Positions 1 through 9,777 are shown, counted from the stretch's first letter. The stretch: DNA of 64,000 nucleotides from Aeromonas sp. FDAARGOS 1405 (GCF_019048265.1 NZ_CP077311.1:3667001-3731000); one strand, 5' to 3'. Numbers and translations: made by a program. Notes: generated by a model not told the origin, from the sequence alone.

Positions 1-337
1 CCGCCTGCGGCGCGGCCAGCAGGATCAGCTTGCAGCCGGGCTGCAATTGTAAAAACGTCTCGCGAATAAGGGCTTTGCCAATCCACTGCCCCTGCACTGA
101 CTCAGCTACCGCCAGATCCGAGAGGTAGCAACAAAAATGAAAATCGGTCACCGAGCGAGCCACCCCGACCAGGGTCTCGCCCTGCCAAGCGGTGATCAGC
201 AAATTGGCGTTATCCAGCATGCCCTGCAGGGTGTCCGGATGGTCCAGCGGCCGTCTCGCCCCCAGCGAGGTCTGCGCCAACAACGCCGCAAACTGCGCCG
301 TGGTGATGGGGTGGTTAACCAAAAATGTGGTGGACAC
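1..337 (-). CDS. GNAT family N-acetyltransferase (C-terminal part outside the window)
   Basis: This is the first 112 codons of a protein that runs off the left edge. It would transfer an acetyl group from acetyl-CoA to an unknown amine. I chose the GTG start at 337 because AGGAG lies six bases upstream; no ATG fits. Residues about 60-95 read VGVARSVTDFHFCCYLSDLAV followed by Q-x-x-x-IGKALI, which matches the acetyl-CoA-binding motif A region of GNAT enzymes (beta4 strand, then Q/R-x-x-G-x-G/A-type loop). The usual glycine pattern is slightly degenerate (QGQWIGKAL). The substrate cannot be told. It is divergent from selD. Confidence 0.75.
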   Translation of the reverse strand, partial: MSTTFLVNHPITTAQFAALLAQTSLGARRPLDHPDTLQGMLDNANLLITAWQGETLVGVARSVTDFHFCCYLSDLAVAESVQGQWIGKALIRETFLQLQPGCKLILLAAPQA

Positions 338-489
338 TAAGCTCTCCTGTTGTAGATCGGCGGTTGCGTGCTTTTGGTCTCTTTGGCGTTCTTTTTGCTG
401 CATCTGTACTGCAATCAATCAGCCAGCGCCGGATCCAGACCGATGACAGGCAAGTGCGGGCAATTCCCTGCTGTTTATGTGAATTCCTG

Positions 490-545
490 TTCGAACCCCA
501 AGGGGCAAATGTGGCATAATGCCCCGTCCTGTGGCCCTTGGCGGG
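490..545 (+). promoter_or_regulatory. Possible selD promoter and nested inverted repeats in the 338-742 intergenic stretch
   Basis: No gene is visible between the GNAT start and selD (405 bases). A candidate extended -10 (TGG-CATAAT, 512-520) lies within an inverted repeat GGGGCA...TGCCCC, itself flanked by CCAAGGG...CCCTTGG. The -35 is poor. This could be a promoter with an operator-like or leader hairpin for selD-mnmH, but nothing identifies a regulator. Confidence 0.25.
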
Positions 546-742
546 GCTGCGCTGGCGTACCTTGTCGCCCATTTCTTCCCCGTCCGGCCTGGCGGTCTTT
601 CATAACTGCCAGTCATCGCTGCCCCTGTTGGCACCGAGGCCACCCATATTTGCGGCTTCTTGTCTTCCTCACTACAAGGCCGCCCATTGACCAAGACGGC
701 TCCACAGAGCCTCTGCTCTGTTTGCAAATAAAAGGGGTAAGT

Positions 743-1780
743 ATGTCTTCCATTCGTCTGACCCAATACAGCCACGGCGCTGGCTGCGGCTGCAAAATCT
801 CTCCCAAGGTACTCGACACCATCCTCAAGAGCCAGATCCCGGGCTTCAACGACCCGACCCTGATCGTTGGCAACAGCAGCAAAGATGACGCGGCCGTGGT
901 CGATATCGGCAACGGTCAGGGCATTGTCTCCACCACCGACTTCTTCATGCCCATCGTCGATGACCCCTTCACCTTTGGCCGCATCGCCGCCACTAACGCC
1001 ATCAGCGATATCTATGCCATGGGCGGCAAGCCCATCGTCGCCATCGCCATCCTCGGCTGGCCCATCAATACCCTGCCCGCCGAAGTGGCCCAGCAGGTGA
1101 TCGACGGCGGCCGTCAGGTGTGCCATGAAGCGGGGATTTCGCTGGCCGGTGGCCACAGTATCGATGCCCCCGAGCCCATCTTCGGCCTCGCGGTGACCGG
1201 TATCGTGCCCCTTGACGCCATCAAGCAGAACGATACCGCCAAGGTGGGTGACACCCTCTATCTGACCAAGCCCCTTGGTATCGGTATCCTCACCACCGCC
1301 CAGAAGAAGGGCAAGCTCAAACCTGAACACGAGCAGCTGGCCCCCAACGCCATGTGCACCCTCAACAAGATTGGCCAGCGCTTTGCCGAGCTGCCGGGTG
1401 TGCACGCCATGACCGACGTCACCGGTTTTGGTCTGGCTGGCCATCTGCTGGAGATGTGTGAAGGATCCAATGTCAGTGCCCGCCTCGACTTCAAGGCGCT
1501 GCCGCTGCTGGATGAGGTGGATTACTACCTGAGTGAGGGCTGCGTTCCGGGCGGTACCCTGCGCAACCACGACTCCTACGGCCACAAGCTGGATGCCATG
1601 GACGATCGCACCCGCAACATCATGTGCGACCCGCAAACCAGCGGCGGCCTGCTGGTCGCCGTGGGTAAAGAGAGCGAAGCCGAGCTGCTCGCCATCGCGC
1701 AAGAAGCTGGCCTAGAACTCTCGCCCATCGGTCAGATCAAGCCCCTTGAGGGCTCCCGCTTTATCGAGATTGTCCAATGA
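743..1780 (+). CDS. selD: Selenide, water dikinase (selenophosphate synthetase)
   Basis: SelD makes selenophosphate from selenide and ATP. Selenophosphate is the selenium donor for selenocysteine, for 2-selenouridine in tRNA and for labile selenium cofactors. The 345-residue product is close in length to E. coli SelD. The active-site segment GAGCGCK is present, with Cys15 and Lys18 equivalent to E. coli Cys17 and Lys20. The ATP-binding stretches [27 protein letters not shown] and [10 protein letters not shown] follow. The start at 743 fits the family; the frame stays open for 375 bases upstream but that stretch has no SelD homology. Its stop overlaps the mnmH start by four bases (ATGA), so the two are probably translationally coupled. 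No in-frame TGA replaces the catalytic Cys, so this is the Cys form. Confidence 0.97.
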   Translation: MSSIRLTQYSHGAGCGCKISPKVLDTILKSQIPGFNDPTLIVGNSSKDDAAVVDIGNGQGIVSTTDFFMPIVDDPFTFGRIAATNAISDIYAMGGKPIVAIAILGWPINTLPAEVAQQVIDGGRQVCHEAGISLAGGHSIDAPEPIFGLAVTGIVPLDAIKQNDTAKVGDTLYLTKPLGIGILTTAQKKGKLKPEHEQLAPNAMCTLNKIGQRFAELPGVHAMTDVTGFGLAGHLLEMCEGSNVSARLDFKALPLLDEVDYYLSEGCVPGGTLRNHDSYGHKLDAMDDRTRNIMCDPQTSGGLLVAVGKESEAELLAIAQEAGLELSPIGQIKPLEGSRFIEIVQ

Positions 1781-2892
1781 GTGAATTGCCACTGGCCACG
1801 GACTACGCCCAGATTTTTTTAGGCGATGTGCCGTTGATTGATGTGCGCGCCCCCATCGAGTTCAAGGAGGGGGCCTTCCCCTGCTCGACCAATCTGCCCT
1901 TGATGACAGACGATGAGCGCGCCCAGGTGGGGACCTGCTTCAAGAAGCAGGGTCAGGCCGCCGCCATTGAGCTTGGACACAAGCTGGTGGGGGGAGCAGT
2001 ACGTGCCGAGCGACTCGAAGGCTGGCTGGCGCAGTTGCGCCAGCAGCCCGATGCCGTGCTCTACTGCTTTCGCGGCGGCCTGCGCTCGCAAACCGTACAG
2101 CAGTGGCTGGCTGATGCCGGGGTCACTCGCCCCCGCGTCGCCGGTGGCTACAAGGAGCTGCGCCGTTTTCTGATCGACACCCAGGACAAGGCCTCTGCCG
2201 AGTGCCGCTGGAGTGTGCTGACCGGCATGACCGGCTCCGGCAAGACCCACATGCTCGATCAGGTGGCCCAGGCGCTCGATCTGGAGGGACATGCCCATCA
2301 CAGGGGCTCGTCGTTTGGTCAGCTGCCCGGCGGCCAGCCGAGCAACATCAATTTTGAAAACAACATGGCCATCGAGCTGCTCAAGCGCCGCCATCAGGGC
2401 GAGCATGCCTTTGTGGTTGAAGATGAGAGCCGGCTGATTGGCCGCTGCTGCCTGCCCCTCTCCCTCCATGAGGCCATGAGTCAGGCACCGCTGGTGGTGG
2501 TGGATGTGCCGCAAATAGATCGGGCCGAGCAGATCCGTGAAGATTACGTGCACGATCTCTGGCTGCGCTATCAAGCCATGTATGGCCAGGAAGCCGGTTG
2601 GCCGCTGTTTGCCGCCTACCTCACCGATGCGCTGGCCCGCCTCAAGCGCCGTCTTGGCGATCAGGCCCACCGCGAGCTGGATGCCCTGATGCAGACCGCC
2701 CTCACCGAGCAGGAAAAGAGCGGCGATACCGCGCTGCATCTGGCCTGGATCACGTTGCTGCTGACCCGCTACTACGACCCCATGTATCTCTATCAGCTTG
2801 GCAACAAGCAGGAGCGCATCGTGTTTCGCGGTGACAAGCAGGCCTGCCTCGACTATTTCGCCGAGCAGCATGCCAGCGCACTGCGCGGCTGA
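1777..2892 (+). CDS. mnmH: tRNA 2-selenouridine synthase
   Basis: MnmH (SelU, YbbB) replaces sulfur with selenium at the wobble 2-thiouridine of certain tRNAs, through a geranylated intermediate and using selenophosphate. The 371-residue protein has an N-terminal rhodanese domain (about 1-135) with the catalytic Cys97 in [11 protein letters not shown]-loop domain follows, with Walker A GMTGSGKT at 150-157. Cys97 is at the same number as in E. coli. It overlaps selD by four bases, so selenophosphate supply and use are encoded together. Confidence 0.96.
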   Translation: MSELPLATDYAQIFLGDVPLIDVRAPIEFKEGAFPCSTNLPLMTDDERAQVGTCFKKQGQAAAIELGHKLVGGAVRAERLEGWLAQLRQQPDAVLYCFRGGLRSQTVQQWLADAGVTRPRVAGGYKELRRFLIDTQDKASAECRWSVLTGMTGSGKTHMLDQVAQALDLEGHAHHRGSSFGQLPGGQPSNINFENNMAIELLKRRHQGEHAFVVEDESRLIGRCCLPLSLHEAMSQAPLVVVDVPQIDRAEQIREDYVHDLWLRYQAMYGQEAGWPLFAAYLTDALARLKRRLGDQAHRELDALMQTALTEQEKSGDTALHLAWITLLLTRYYDPMYLYQLGNKQERIVFRGDKQACLDYFAEQHASALRG

Positions 2893-2914
2893 CCCATCCC
2901 AAGCGAGGAACTCT

Positions 2915-3559
2915 ATGTTGAAATTCGAGGTGATCCCGGTCACCCAGTTCGCCCAGAACTGCTCCCTCATCTGGTGTGACGAGACCCATCAGGCGGCCCT
3001 GATCGATCCGGGCGGCGAAGCGGACAAACTGCTGGCCGCCATCGCCAAGCGCGGCCTGACCCTGACTCATATCCTGCTGACTCACGGTCATCTGGATCAC
3101 GTCGGTGCCGCCGCCGAGCTGCGGGAAAAAACTGGCGTCGCCATTACCGGCCCCCACAAGGAGGACGCCTTCTGGCTCGACATGCTGCCCCAGCAGAGCC
3201 AGATGTTCGGCTTCGCCCATACCCCCGCCTTCACGCCGGATCGCTGGCTTGAGCAGGGTGACAAGGTGCAGCTTGGCCAGTGCGAGCTGGATGTCTACTT
3301 CTGCCCCGGCCACACCCCGGGCCATATAGTGCTGCTCTCCCAAGCCGAGCAGCTCGCCTGGGTGGGCGACGTGCTCTTTGCCGGCAGCATCGGCCGTACC
3401 GACTTCCCCCGTGGCGATCACGCCACTTTGATCAAGTCGATCACCGAGACCCTGCTGCCGCTGGGTGACGAAATCGTCTTTATCCCGGGCCACGGCCCCA
3501 GCTCCACCTTCAGTCGCGAGAAGGTGAGCAACCCTTATCTGACCCAGCCTATCTGGTGA
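2915..3559 (+). CDS. ycbL: MBL-fold metallo-hydrolase, YcbL-like (type II glyoxalase-like)
   Basis: A 214-residue metallo-beta-lactamase-fold hydrolase. The zinc motif THGHLDH is present, followed by CPGHTPGH, a GDVLF aspartate and a terminal PGHGP histidine. Length and sequence closely match E. coli YcbL, which behaves as a small glyoxalase II-type thioesterase; the in vivo substrate is not certain. The start at 2915 is set by GAGGA a few bases upstream; the frame is open further back, but only because it overlaps mnmH. It lies 22 bases after mnmH and ends at a strong terminator, so it is probably the third gene of the selD unit. Confidence 0.88.
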   Translation: MLKFEVIPVTQFAQNCSLIWCDETHQAALIDPGGEADKLLAAIAKRGLTLTHILLTHGHLDHVGAAAELREKTGVAITGPHKEDAFWLDMLPQQSQMFGFAHTPAFTPDRWLEQGDKVQLGQCELDVYFCPGHTPGHIVLLSQAEQLAWVGDVLFAGSIGRTDFPRGDHATLIKSITETLLPLGDEIVFIPGHGPSSTFSREKVSNPYLTQPIW

Positions 3560-3561
3560 TC

Positions 3562-3599
3562 AAAAAAGGCAGCGGTGTTCCGCTGCCTTTTCTTTTTTT
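3562..3599 (+). terminator. Rho-independent terminator after the ycbL-like gene
   Basis: The stem GGCAGCGG/CCGCTGCC with a four-base loop is followed by TTTTCTTTTTTT. It ends the selD-mnmH-ycbL unit. Confidence 0.9.
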
Positions 3600-3683
3600 A
3601 TGAAGTCCTCATTGATATAGGTACAAGCGAGTCTTTATAATTCACCATGATTTGTCTCTGACCATCAAAACTTGGGAACAAAA

Positions 3684-4184
3684 ATGTATCTTGCTTTAGC
3701 TATTGCCATATTGTTATTTATTTTTTTTCTGAAGAAGTCACGAGCCAGATATAGAATCAGAGATTACAAACGCCCAACAATCATTCATGGGATAATAATA
3801 CTACTCGTTAATATTGCATTTGAAATAATATATAGAGCTGAGTTTGCCCCCATTCAGGCCGGTTACAGCAGCTTACTAACCTATGTACTGCCTCAAGTTA
3901 TATACTACCTATTGTTGATCACCATTTTTTTAGTTATGGCATATAGATATGGTTTTTTCATATGGCCAGATGATAGAAATGCAATAAATAGACAGCATAC
4001 AATCAATATCCCTATGTGCTTCTTGTTGACTATTTTTATAGTATGCCCATCTGCCATGCGAAATGGAATTATTGAAGCATCACCCTATCTGCATGTTTGC
4101 AGTCTTATTGGTAGCGGACTTACCTCTATCTATCTTGTAAGAATTTTCACAATTAAGTTCAATAAGACAATTAATGATATATAA
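3684..4184 (+). CDS. Hypothetical AT-rich four-helix membrane protein
   Basis: I do not recognise this 166-residue protein. Four hydrophobic segments are visible: the N-terminus (MYLALAIAILLFIFF), GIIILLVNIAFEIIY, a long one around residues 67-90, and IPMCFLLTIFIVC. A KKSRARYR patch follows the first helix. I prefer the ATG at 3684, which has GGGA six bases upstream; a TTG at 3672 is possible. Its base composition is much more AT-rich than the flanking genes and it lies between two terminators, which suggests horizontal acquisition. No function is inferred. Confidence 0.6.
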   Translation: MYLALAIAILLFIFFLKKSRARYRIRDYKRPTIIHGIIILLVNIAFEIIYRAEFAPIQAGYSSLLTYVLPQVIYYLLLITIFLVMAYRYGFFIWPDDRNAINRQHTINIPMCFLLTIFIVCPSAMRNGIIEASPYLHVCSLIGSGLTSIYLVRIFTIKFNKTINDI

Positions 4185-4310
4185 CTTTTTATTGCCATCA
4201 CAGTCATGAAAAATAAGCGCGTTTATTTCTACCTCTTGTTCTTGAACCACAATTATTTGATAAGCGACCACAATATATTCTGACATTTTAAATCATAAAT
4301 ATCCCCTGAA

Positions 4311-4341
4311 AATAAAAAATCCCCACCCGAGGGTGAGGATT
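4311..4341 (-). terminator. Rho-independent terminator after rnd
   Basis: Read on the minus strand, an 11-bp stem (AATCCTCACCC/GGGTGGGGATT, one G-T pair) is followed by TTTTTTATTT. It lies just downstream of rnd. Confidence 0.85.
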
Positions 4342-4368
4342 GATTTATAAGTGCAACCGTAAGGTGGC

Positions 4369-5481
4369 TTATTGTGCCAGCAGGTGACCGACCAGCTCAT
4401 GACGCCACCCTTGCAGCAGCATCGGCTTGTCGCTGCGGGCCCGCTCTTCGTCGTTCATCCGCCAGCTCCAGGTGAAGTACTGGTGAATGATCTTCTTGCT
4501 GGCAATCAGCTCGGGCGGAATATTGTTCGCCTTGGCCTTCTCTTCCACCATGGATTTGATGCGTTTGAGCTCGGCCTTGTACTGGGGGAAGTCGACCAGC
4601 CGGCGAATGGGCTCGGGCCAGCTGTCAGGATCGCTCTGCTGCGCCTTGGCGACAATATCGAGCATCCGCTTGCCGTGGATCTTGATCTCGATGGGCGAGA
4701 GGCCGAGCTCGTTGAGATCCCGCAGGGAGGCAGGACGACGCTCTGCCACCTTGAACAGGTGCAGCTCTTTGACCACGAAGTTCAGAGCCAAATCGCGGCG
4801 CACCGCCTCTTGCTGGCGCCAGGCGGCCAGCTCGCGCAGAATGGCGAGCTCGCGGCGACCCAGTTGCCAGGCGTTGACGATGTCAAGATATGCCTGACGG
4901 GGATCGCTACCCTGGGTCTTGCGGGCGGAGTGGTTCTGACACTCCTGCTCGAACCAGGCAAACTTGCCGCTTTCCCGCAGTTTGGCCATCACTTTCTCGT
5001 AGAGCGGCATCAGGTAGAAGACATCCGCTGCCGCGTATTCAAGCTGACGTGGCGTAAGCGGGCGGGCCAGCCAGTCGGTGCGCGCCTGATCTTTTTCCAG
5101 CTCGACCCCGAGGAATTCATTCACCAGCGCACCAAAGCCGACCGATACGCCGTAACCGAGAAAGGCGGTAGCCAACTGGGTGTCGTGCATCTGGTTGGGC
5201 AGGTGGCCAGCCTGATGCTGGATAAGCTCCAGATCTTCGCCAGAGGCGTGCAGGATGGCGATCTGCCCTTCCCTGCCCAGTCGTTGCCAGAGGGCGGAGA
5301 GATCCAGGGTAAGCGGATCCAGCAGCGCCAGATGCTCGCCGTCATAGATCTGGAACAGGCCAAGCTGGGGATAGTAGGTACGGGTGCGAACGAATTCAGT
5401 ATCGATAGCCAGGGGAACGTCGGCCAGAGAAGCGAGATACTGCTCAAGTTCGTCTTGCTGAGTGATAAGTTGATAGTGCAT
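4369..5481 (-). CDS. rnd: Ribonuclease D
   Basis: RNase D is a 3'-5' exoribonuclease that trims tRNA precursors and other small RNAs. The 370-residue protein has the DEDDy exonuclease motifs: DTEFVRTRTYYP near residue 27 (Exo I), an ASGEDLE segment (Exo II) and YAAADVFYL (Exo III tyrosine type). HRDC domains follow from about residue 210 (QLGRRELAILRELAAWRQ). It sits downstream of fadD on the same strand, as in E. coli, but a terminator between them suggests its own transcription. Confidence 0.96.
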   Translation of the reverse strand: MHYQLITQQDELEQYLASLADVPLAIDTEFVRTRTYYPQLGLFQIYDGEHLALLDPLTLDLSALWQRLGREGQIAILHASGEDLELIQHQAGHLPNQMHDTQLATAFLGYGVSVGFGALVNEFLGVELEKDQARTDWLARPLTPRQLEYAAADVFYLMPLYEKVMAKLRESGKFAWFEQECQNHSARKTQGSDPRQAYLDIVNAWQLGRRELAILRELAAWRQQEAVRRDLALNFVVKELHLFKVAERRPASLRDLNELGLSPIEIKIHGKRMLDIVAKAQQSDPDSWPEPIRRLVDFPQYKAELKRIKSMVEEKAKANNIPPELIASKKIIHQYFTWSWRMNDEERARSDKPMLLQGWRHELVGHLLAQ

Positions 5482-5509
5482 CTGTGCCTGCGCGGTTGAT
5501 CAGGGCCAA

Positions 5510-5541
5510 AAAGAAAAAACCGTGGGATGACCCACGGTTTT
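5510..5541 (-). terminator. Rho-independent terminator after fadD
   Basis: Minus-strand stem AAACCGTGGG/CCCACGGTTT with a short loop, followed by TTTCTTTTT. It separates fadD from rnd. Confidence 0.9.
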
Positions 5542-5589
5542 GCATAACGACGGTGCTGGTTTGCAGAAGATTCTGCAGCCGCTGTCCGG

Positions 5590-7302
5590 TTATTGCTTGG
5601 CAATCTCCTCGTCGCGCAGTACGCGGCGCAGGATCTTGCCCACATTGGTCTTGGGAAGTTCGTCACGAAATTCTACCAGTTTCGGCACCTTATAGGCAGT
5701 CAGATGTTTGCGGCAGTGGGCAATAATCTCATCCTCCTGCAATTTTGCATCTTTCTTGACCACAAAGATCTTCACCAACTCGCCGGAGACCTTGTGTGGC
5801 ACACCGACAGCGGCCACTTCCAATACTTTCGGGTGCAGGGCAACGACATCTTCAATCTCGTTCGGATAGACGTTGAAACCGGAGACCAGGATCATGTCCT
5901 TCTTGCGGTCAACGATCTTGAAGAAGCCCTGCTCGTCGCACACGGCGATATCACCGGTACAGAGCCAGCCATCCTGCATCACTTCGGCTGTCGCCTCGGG
6001 GCGCTGCCAGTAGCCCACCATCACCTGCGGGCCACGAACCTGCATTTCGCCGGGGGTGCCGAGGGCGTGGATCACCTGACCGTTGTCATCTACCAGACGG
6101 ATCTCGGTAGAGCAGACCGGCAAACCGATGGAGCCGTTGTAATCGGTCAGATCGTAGGGACAGACACTCACCAGTGGCGAGCACTCGGTCAGACCATAGC
6201 CTTCCAGCAGCGGAGTGTCGGTCAGTGTCTTCCACTTCTCCGCAACCGCGCGCTGCACTGCCATGCCGCCGCCGATGGTGAGCTTGAGCTTGTCAAAGGC
6301 GATCCCCTGAAACTCTTCGTTGTTGACCAGCGCATTGAACAGGGTGTTGACCCCGGTAATGCAGGTGAAGGGGTACTTCTTGATCTCTTTGACAAACCCC
6401 GGGATGTCGCGCGGGTTGCTGATCAGCAGGTTGTAACCGCCGATACGCATAAAGAGCAGGCAGTTCACGGTCAGGGCGAAGACGTGATAGAGCGGCAGCG
6501 CGGTGACCACGAACTCCTTGCCACGCTCCAGCATGGGGCCGTAGACGCCGAGGCACTGCTCGACGTTGGCAATCATGTTTCGATGGGTCAGCATGGCCCC
6601 TTTGGAGAGGCCGGTGGTGCCACCGGTGTACTGCAGGAAGGCGAGATCGTCGTTGGTGATCTCCGGCTTGATGTACTGCAGGAAACGCCCCTTGGAGAGG
6701 GCCTGACGCATGGTGGTAGCGTGGGGCAGATTGTATTTCGGCACCAGCTTCTTGACGTACTTGACCACGAAGTTGACCAGGGTGCCCTTGGCCAGCCCCA
6801 GGTTGTCCCCCATCCGGGTCAGGATAACGTGCTTGATCGGGGTGTCGTAGACCACTTTTTCCAGGGTATGGGCGAAGTTGGAGACGATGACGATGGCTTT
6901 GGCACCGGAATCTTTGAGCTGGTGCTCCAGCTCGCGCGGGGTATAGAGCGGGTTGACGTTGACCACTATCATGCCGGCGCGCAGGATGCCGAACACGGCG
7001 ATGGGATATTGCAGCAGGTTGGGCATCATCACCGCAACCCGATCCCCTTTCTCCAGCTTCAGCTCGTTTTGCAGGTAGGCAGCAAAGGCGCGGGACTGCT
7101 CTTCCAGCCGGCGGTAGGTGATGGTTTGGCCCATGTTGACGAAGGCAGGCTGATCGGCAAACTGGGTTACCGAGGACTCGAACATCTCGACCAGGGAGCT
7201 GTATTGGTCTGGATTGATCTCGGCGGGGACCCCTTCCGGATAACGTTTCAGCCAGACTTTTTCCACAAACTTCTCCTGCATAACTAGCACCTGTGCGCTC
7301 AC
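5590..7302 (-). CDS. fadD: Long-chain-fatty-acid--CoA ligase
   Basis: FadD activates fatty acids to acyl-CoA at the inner membrane, coupled to uptake and beta-oxidation. The product closely matches E. coli FadD. The ATP/AMP motif [11 protein letters not shown], the linker/gate segment EGYGLTE and the acyl-CoA synthetase signature [11 protein letters not shown]...[13 protein letters not shown] are all present. I chose the GTG at 7302 (570 residues) because GGAGG lies seven bases upstream. An ATG at 7281 would give 563 residues and begins nearer the E. coli start. The neighbours slp, tsaB, yoaA and rnd are in the E. coli order. Confidence 0.96.
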   Translation of the reverse strand: MSAQVLVMQEKFVEKVWLKRYPEGVPAEINPDQYSSLVEMFESSVTQFADQPAFVNMGQTITYRRLEEQSRAFAAYLQNELKLEKGDRVAVMMPNLLQYPIAVFGILRAGMIVVNVNPLYTPRELEHQLKDSGAKAIVIVSNFAHTLEKVVYDTPIKHVILTRMGDNLGLAKGTLVNFVVKYVKKLVPKYNLPHATTMRQALSKGRFLQYIKPEITNDDLAFLQYTGGTTGLSKGAMLTHRNMIANVEQCLGVYGPMLERGKEFVVTALPLYHVFALTVNCLLFMRIGGYNLLISNPRDIPGFVKEIKKYPFTCITGVNTLFNALVNNEEFQGIAFDKLKLTIGGGMAVQRAVAEKWKTLTDTPLLEGYGLTECSPLVSVCPYDLTDYNGSIGLPVCSTEIRLVDDNGQVIHALGTPGEMQVRGPQVMVGYWQRPEATAEVMQDGWLCTGDIAVCDEQGFFKIVDRKKDMILVSGFNVYPNEIEDVVALHPKVLEVAAVGVPHKVSGELVKIFVVKKDAKLQEDEIIAHCRKHLTAYKVPKLVEFRDELPKTNVGKILRRVLRDEEIAKQ

Positions 7303-7464
7303 TGTGTTGCCTCCGTCCCGGTTCACATCCATTTTAATCGGTTGTTTTAAGCTGATGCTCTAATGCCGCACATATTTACACAGCGCAACATCAATTAACA
7401 GCAAATTAACAACAGAAAAATGTGAGGGAGAAAACAAACCTGGAATTATTGAAAGCTGGCGATT

Positions 7465-8343
7465 CTACCGAACTTGACAAAACTTTACGATACAAACGGC
7501 CGTATCAACCGAATTTTCCATATGAAAATGGTGGTTTCCACCCAATATGACCCGCTCGATCTGCTGGAAGGCATCCTGACGGGCCTGCCATTGGGCTTCA
7601 AGCGCAGCAAAGCCCTGCTCCCCCTGAATCAACAGCACAGGACAACGGATAGCCACCATCAATGCACGAGCCTGTCCTTCGCTCATTCTCAGGGGCGACA
7701 GATCCCGCAAACGGGGATCGCTGCGCCAATGCCAGCGCCCTGCCCGCTCTTCAAGCTGCCGCTCACAGATAAGGCGCGCCGACTGCGGCGTGATATCCGC
7801 CACTTTGCAACGGGCGGCGACAGCCTCATCGATGGAGGCAAAGCCGTTGGCACTGCGCTCCCGGGTGCGACTGCGGTTTAAAATCGCACGTCGCAGTTGG
7901 GCAGCTACCTCCTCATCGGGCTGGCTCAGCGGCCCCAACCCCTCCAGCATGATCAACCGCTCCACCTGTTCGGGAAACACCCCGGCATAGGCGGAGGCGA
8001 TCAACGCCCCGAGGGAGTGACCGAGCAGGGTGAAACGCGACCAGCCGGCCGCCCGCACGATCTGGTAGAGATCGTCCAGCCAGTCGACAAAGACATAAGG
8101 GGTGGTTTTATGATCGGAGTGACCATGTCCCGGCAGATCGACACAGATGAGGTGAAAATCTCCCAGATGCGGCGCCAGCGGCAAGAAGCTGGCACTGTTG
8201 TCGAGCCAGCCGTGCAGGGCAATCAGCAGGGGTTTGCCCTGCTGAGCCTGATCCGCGAGTTGATTCTCAAGCAGGGCCACCTGCCGACCATCAGCCAAGG
8301 TGAGCAGACGTTCGTGCATGGTGCTCATCATAACGTTAATCAT
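7465..8343 (-). CDS. Alpha/beta-fold hydrolase
   Basis: A 292-residue cytoplasmic serine hydrolase. The oxyanion segment ALHGWLDNSASF is near residue 42, the nucleophile elbow GHSLG has Ser110, and the catalytic His is probably in GNHHFHMEN near the C-terminus. The substrate is unknown; the family contains esterases, epoxide hydrolases and C-C hydrolases. It begins eight bases after the lipoprotein gene upstream, so it is probably cotranscribed with it. It is inserted between slp and fadD relative to the E. coli order. Confidence 0.85.
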   Translation of the reverse strand: MINVMMSTMHERLLTLADGRQVALLENQLADQAQQGKPLLIALHGWLDNSASFLPLAPHLGDFHLICVDLPGHGHSDHKTTPYVFVDWLDDLYQIVRAAGWSRFTLLGHSLGALIASAYAGVFPEQVERLIMLEGLGPLSQPDEEVAAQLRRAILNRSRTRERSANGFASIDEAVAARCKVADITPQSARLICERQLEERAGRWHWRSDPRLRDLSPLRMSEGQARALMVAIRCPVLLIQGEQGFAALEAQWQARQDAFQQIERVILGGNHHFHMENSVDTAVCIVKFCQVR

Positions 8344-8351
8344 GGTAAGCC

Positions 8352-8891
8352 TTAGCGACGCAGCGGCCGTCTCGGCCAGAAGGGATCATAGAAGGGGTCG
8401 TAGAAGTAGGGGTCCATATAGCGCACCTCCACCTCCTTGACTGGCGGCCACAGCTTGCTGCCCGTCACATTGAGCACAGAGAAGCGGTACTTGTGCTCGC
8501 CAATCTGGCTATCAACCGGTTGGCCTATGGTACCAAGCACCGTCAGACTGCGCCCCTTGGCGTAGAGGGTCGGATCGACAAAACCCTTCATGATAGCCAG
8601 AAAACGGCCCGGGCTCTGCTCGGTCTGCTCCGGCACACCGTTGGATTTAAGCGGCAGATAGACCACTTCAATAACGCTCTGATCCGCCTTGTTGTGCACC
8701 GCCGAGATAACGCCGCTCCAGCGGGCCGGTTTGCCCTCCATCCCGCCAAGGGCGGGCTGATAGGCCACCAGCTGGTTTTCTGGCTCATAGGCCAGCTCTT
8801 TAGGAACCGAGCTGCAGGCTCCGAGCAGCAGGGCCAGCGCCCCGACCACCAACCCGCGTTTCATCATGTCGCTTCTGGTATTACGCATCAT
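8352..8891 (-). CDS. Slp family outer-membrane lipoprotein (YeaY-like)
   Basis: A 179-residue lipoprotein. A lipoprotein signal (MKRGLVVGALALLLGAC) has the lipobox LLGAC; the mature protein starts with CSSVPKEL and lacks Asp at +2, so it should go to the outer membrane. The start at 8891 follows AGGAG; a second ATG pair lies about ten codons later. Its position next to tsaB, and its sequence type, match E. coli YeaY, a paralogue of the starvation lipoprotein Slp. The tail is rich in Tyr, Pro, Phe and Arg (DPYFYDPFYDPFWPRRP). Function is not established. Confidence 0.85.
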   Translation of the reverse strand: MMRNTRSDMMKRGLVVGALALLLGACSSVPKELAYEPENQLVAYQPALGGMEGKPARWSGVISAVHNKADQSVIEVVYLPLKSNGVPEQTEQSPGRFLAIMKGFVDPTLYAKGRSLTVLGTIGQPVDSQIGEHKYRFSVLNVTGSKLWPPVKEVEVRYMDPYFYDPFYDPFWPRRPLRR

Positions 8892-8985
8892 GTCACTCTC
8901 CTGTTGCCGGCGTAGCCCGTCGGGCCATCCGCTTGTGTTGCAGCTGATGAGCGGCAAGAGCGACATGCTGTCAGTGCTCCTGCCC

Positions 8986-9687
8986 TTATTCGCGACCCGG
9001 CAGTTTTTTCCAGGTCACCTTGTCACGCAAATAGACCGGCGTCGCCTGCTCCACTGGCACCGCCTCCCCCGCCAGCCAGGCGGCGCGGGCCAACGGCAAC
9101 ATGTCTTCTGCCGCCGGGAAGCGCACCTGACTCACCGCCAGCTCATCGGCCAGACCACTCAGGGTCTCGCCATAGGTTTCAAAACCGGTGCCGACGCAGG
9201 TCACAGGGCCCGCAAGCTTGCCACGGACGTCAACAAGTGCCGCGGGTTCGCTCACCACCTCGTCCCCCACCAGCTGCATACGGCCATCAATTAGCTCATA
9301 GCGGCCGAAATAGACCTCGTTCATCCGCGCATCGATGGCGGTCAGCACCTGCTCGGCGCCATCCAGTCGATAGGCGCCTTGCGCCATGGCGGCCAAGGTC
9401 GAGATGCCAATCAGCGGCACACCCGCACCAAACGCCAGACCTTGCGCCACACTGATGCCGATCCGCACGCCGGTAAAGGAGCCCGGACCACGGCCGAACG
9501 CGATGGCATCGAGGTCACTCAAACTTATCCCGGCATCCTCTAACACAGCCTGAACCATGGGCAGGATTTTTCGGGTGTGATCCCGTGGCGCCTCCTCCCA
9601 GCGGGAGAACAGCTTGTCACCCACCAGCAAGGCGGCGGAGCAGGCTTCGGTGGCGGTATCAACGGCCAGGATCTTCAACTCGTTCAT
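8986..9687 (-). CDS. tsaB: tRNA threonylcarbamoyladenosine biosynthesis protein TsaB
   Basis: TsaB (YeaZ) partners TsaD, TsaE and TsaC to make the t6A37 modification in ANN-decoding tRNAs. The 233-residue protein has the ASKHA-like N-terminus (ILAVDTATEACSAAL), the segment DHTRKILPMV and the conserved GRGPGSFTGVRIGISVAQGLA. The start is the ATG at 9687. The gene lies between yoaA and the slp-type lipoprotein gene as in E. coli and is probably essential. Confidence 0.96.
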   Translation of the reverse strand: MNELKILAVDTATEACSAALLVGDKLFSRWEEAPRDHTRKILPMVQAVLEDAGISLSDLDAIAFGRGPGSFTGVRIGISVAQGLAFGAGVPLIGISTLAAMAQGAYRLDGAEQVLTAIDARMNEVYFGRYELIDGRMQLVGDEVVSEPAALVDVRGKLAGPVTCVGTGFETYGETLSGLADELAVSQVRFPAAEDMLPLARAAWLAGEAVPVEQATPVYLRDKVTWKKLPGRE

Positions 9688-9777
9688 GCTTTCCAATCTC
9701 TATAAAATCAGTCAATTACATAACCGGCAAGCGAGATATGCTCACCCGTTGTTCAAATCTGTTATCTGGCGGCACAC

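Noticed and set aside
368-742. In-frame upstream extension of selD
   Set aside because: The extra 125 codons have no SelD similarity, and the family N-terminus matches the ATG at 743.
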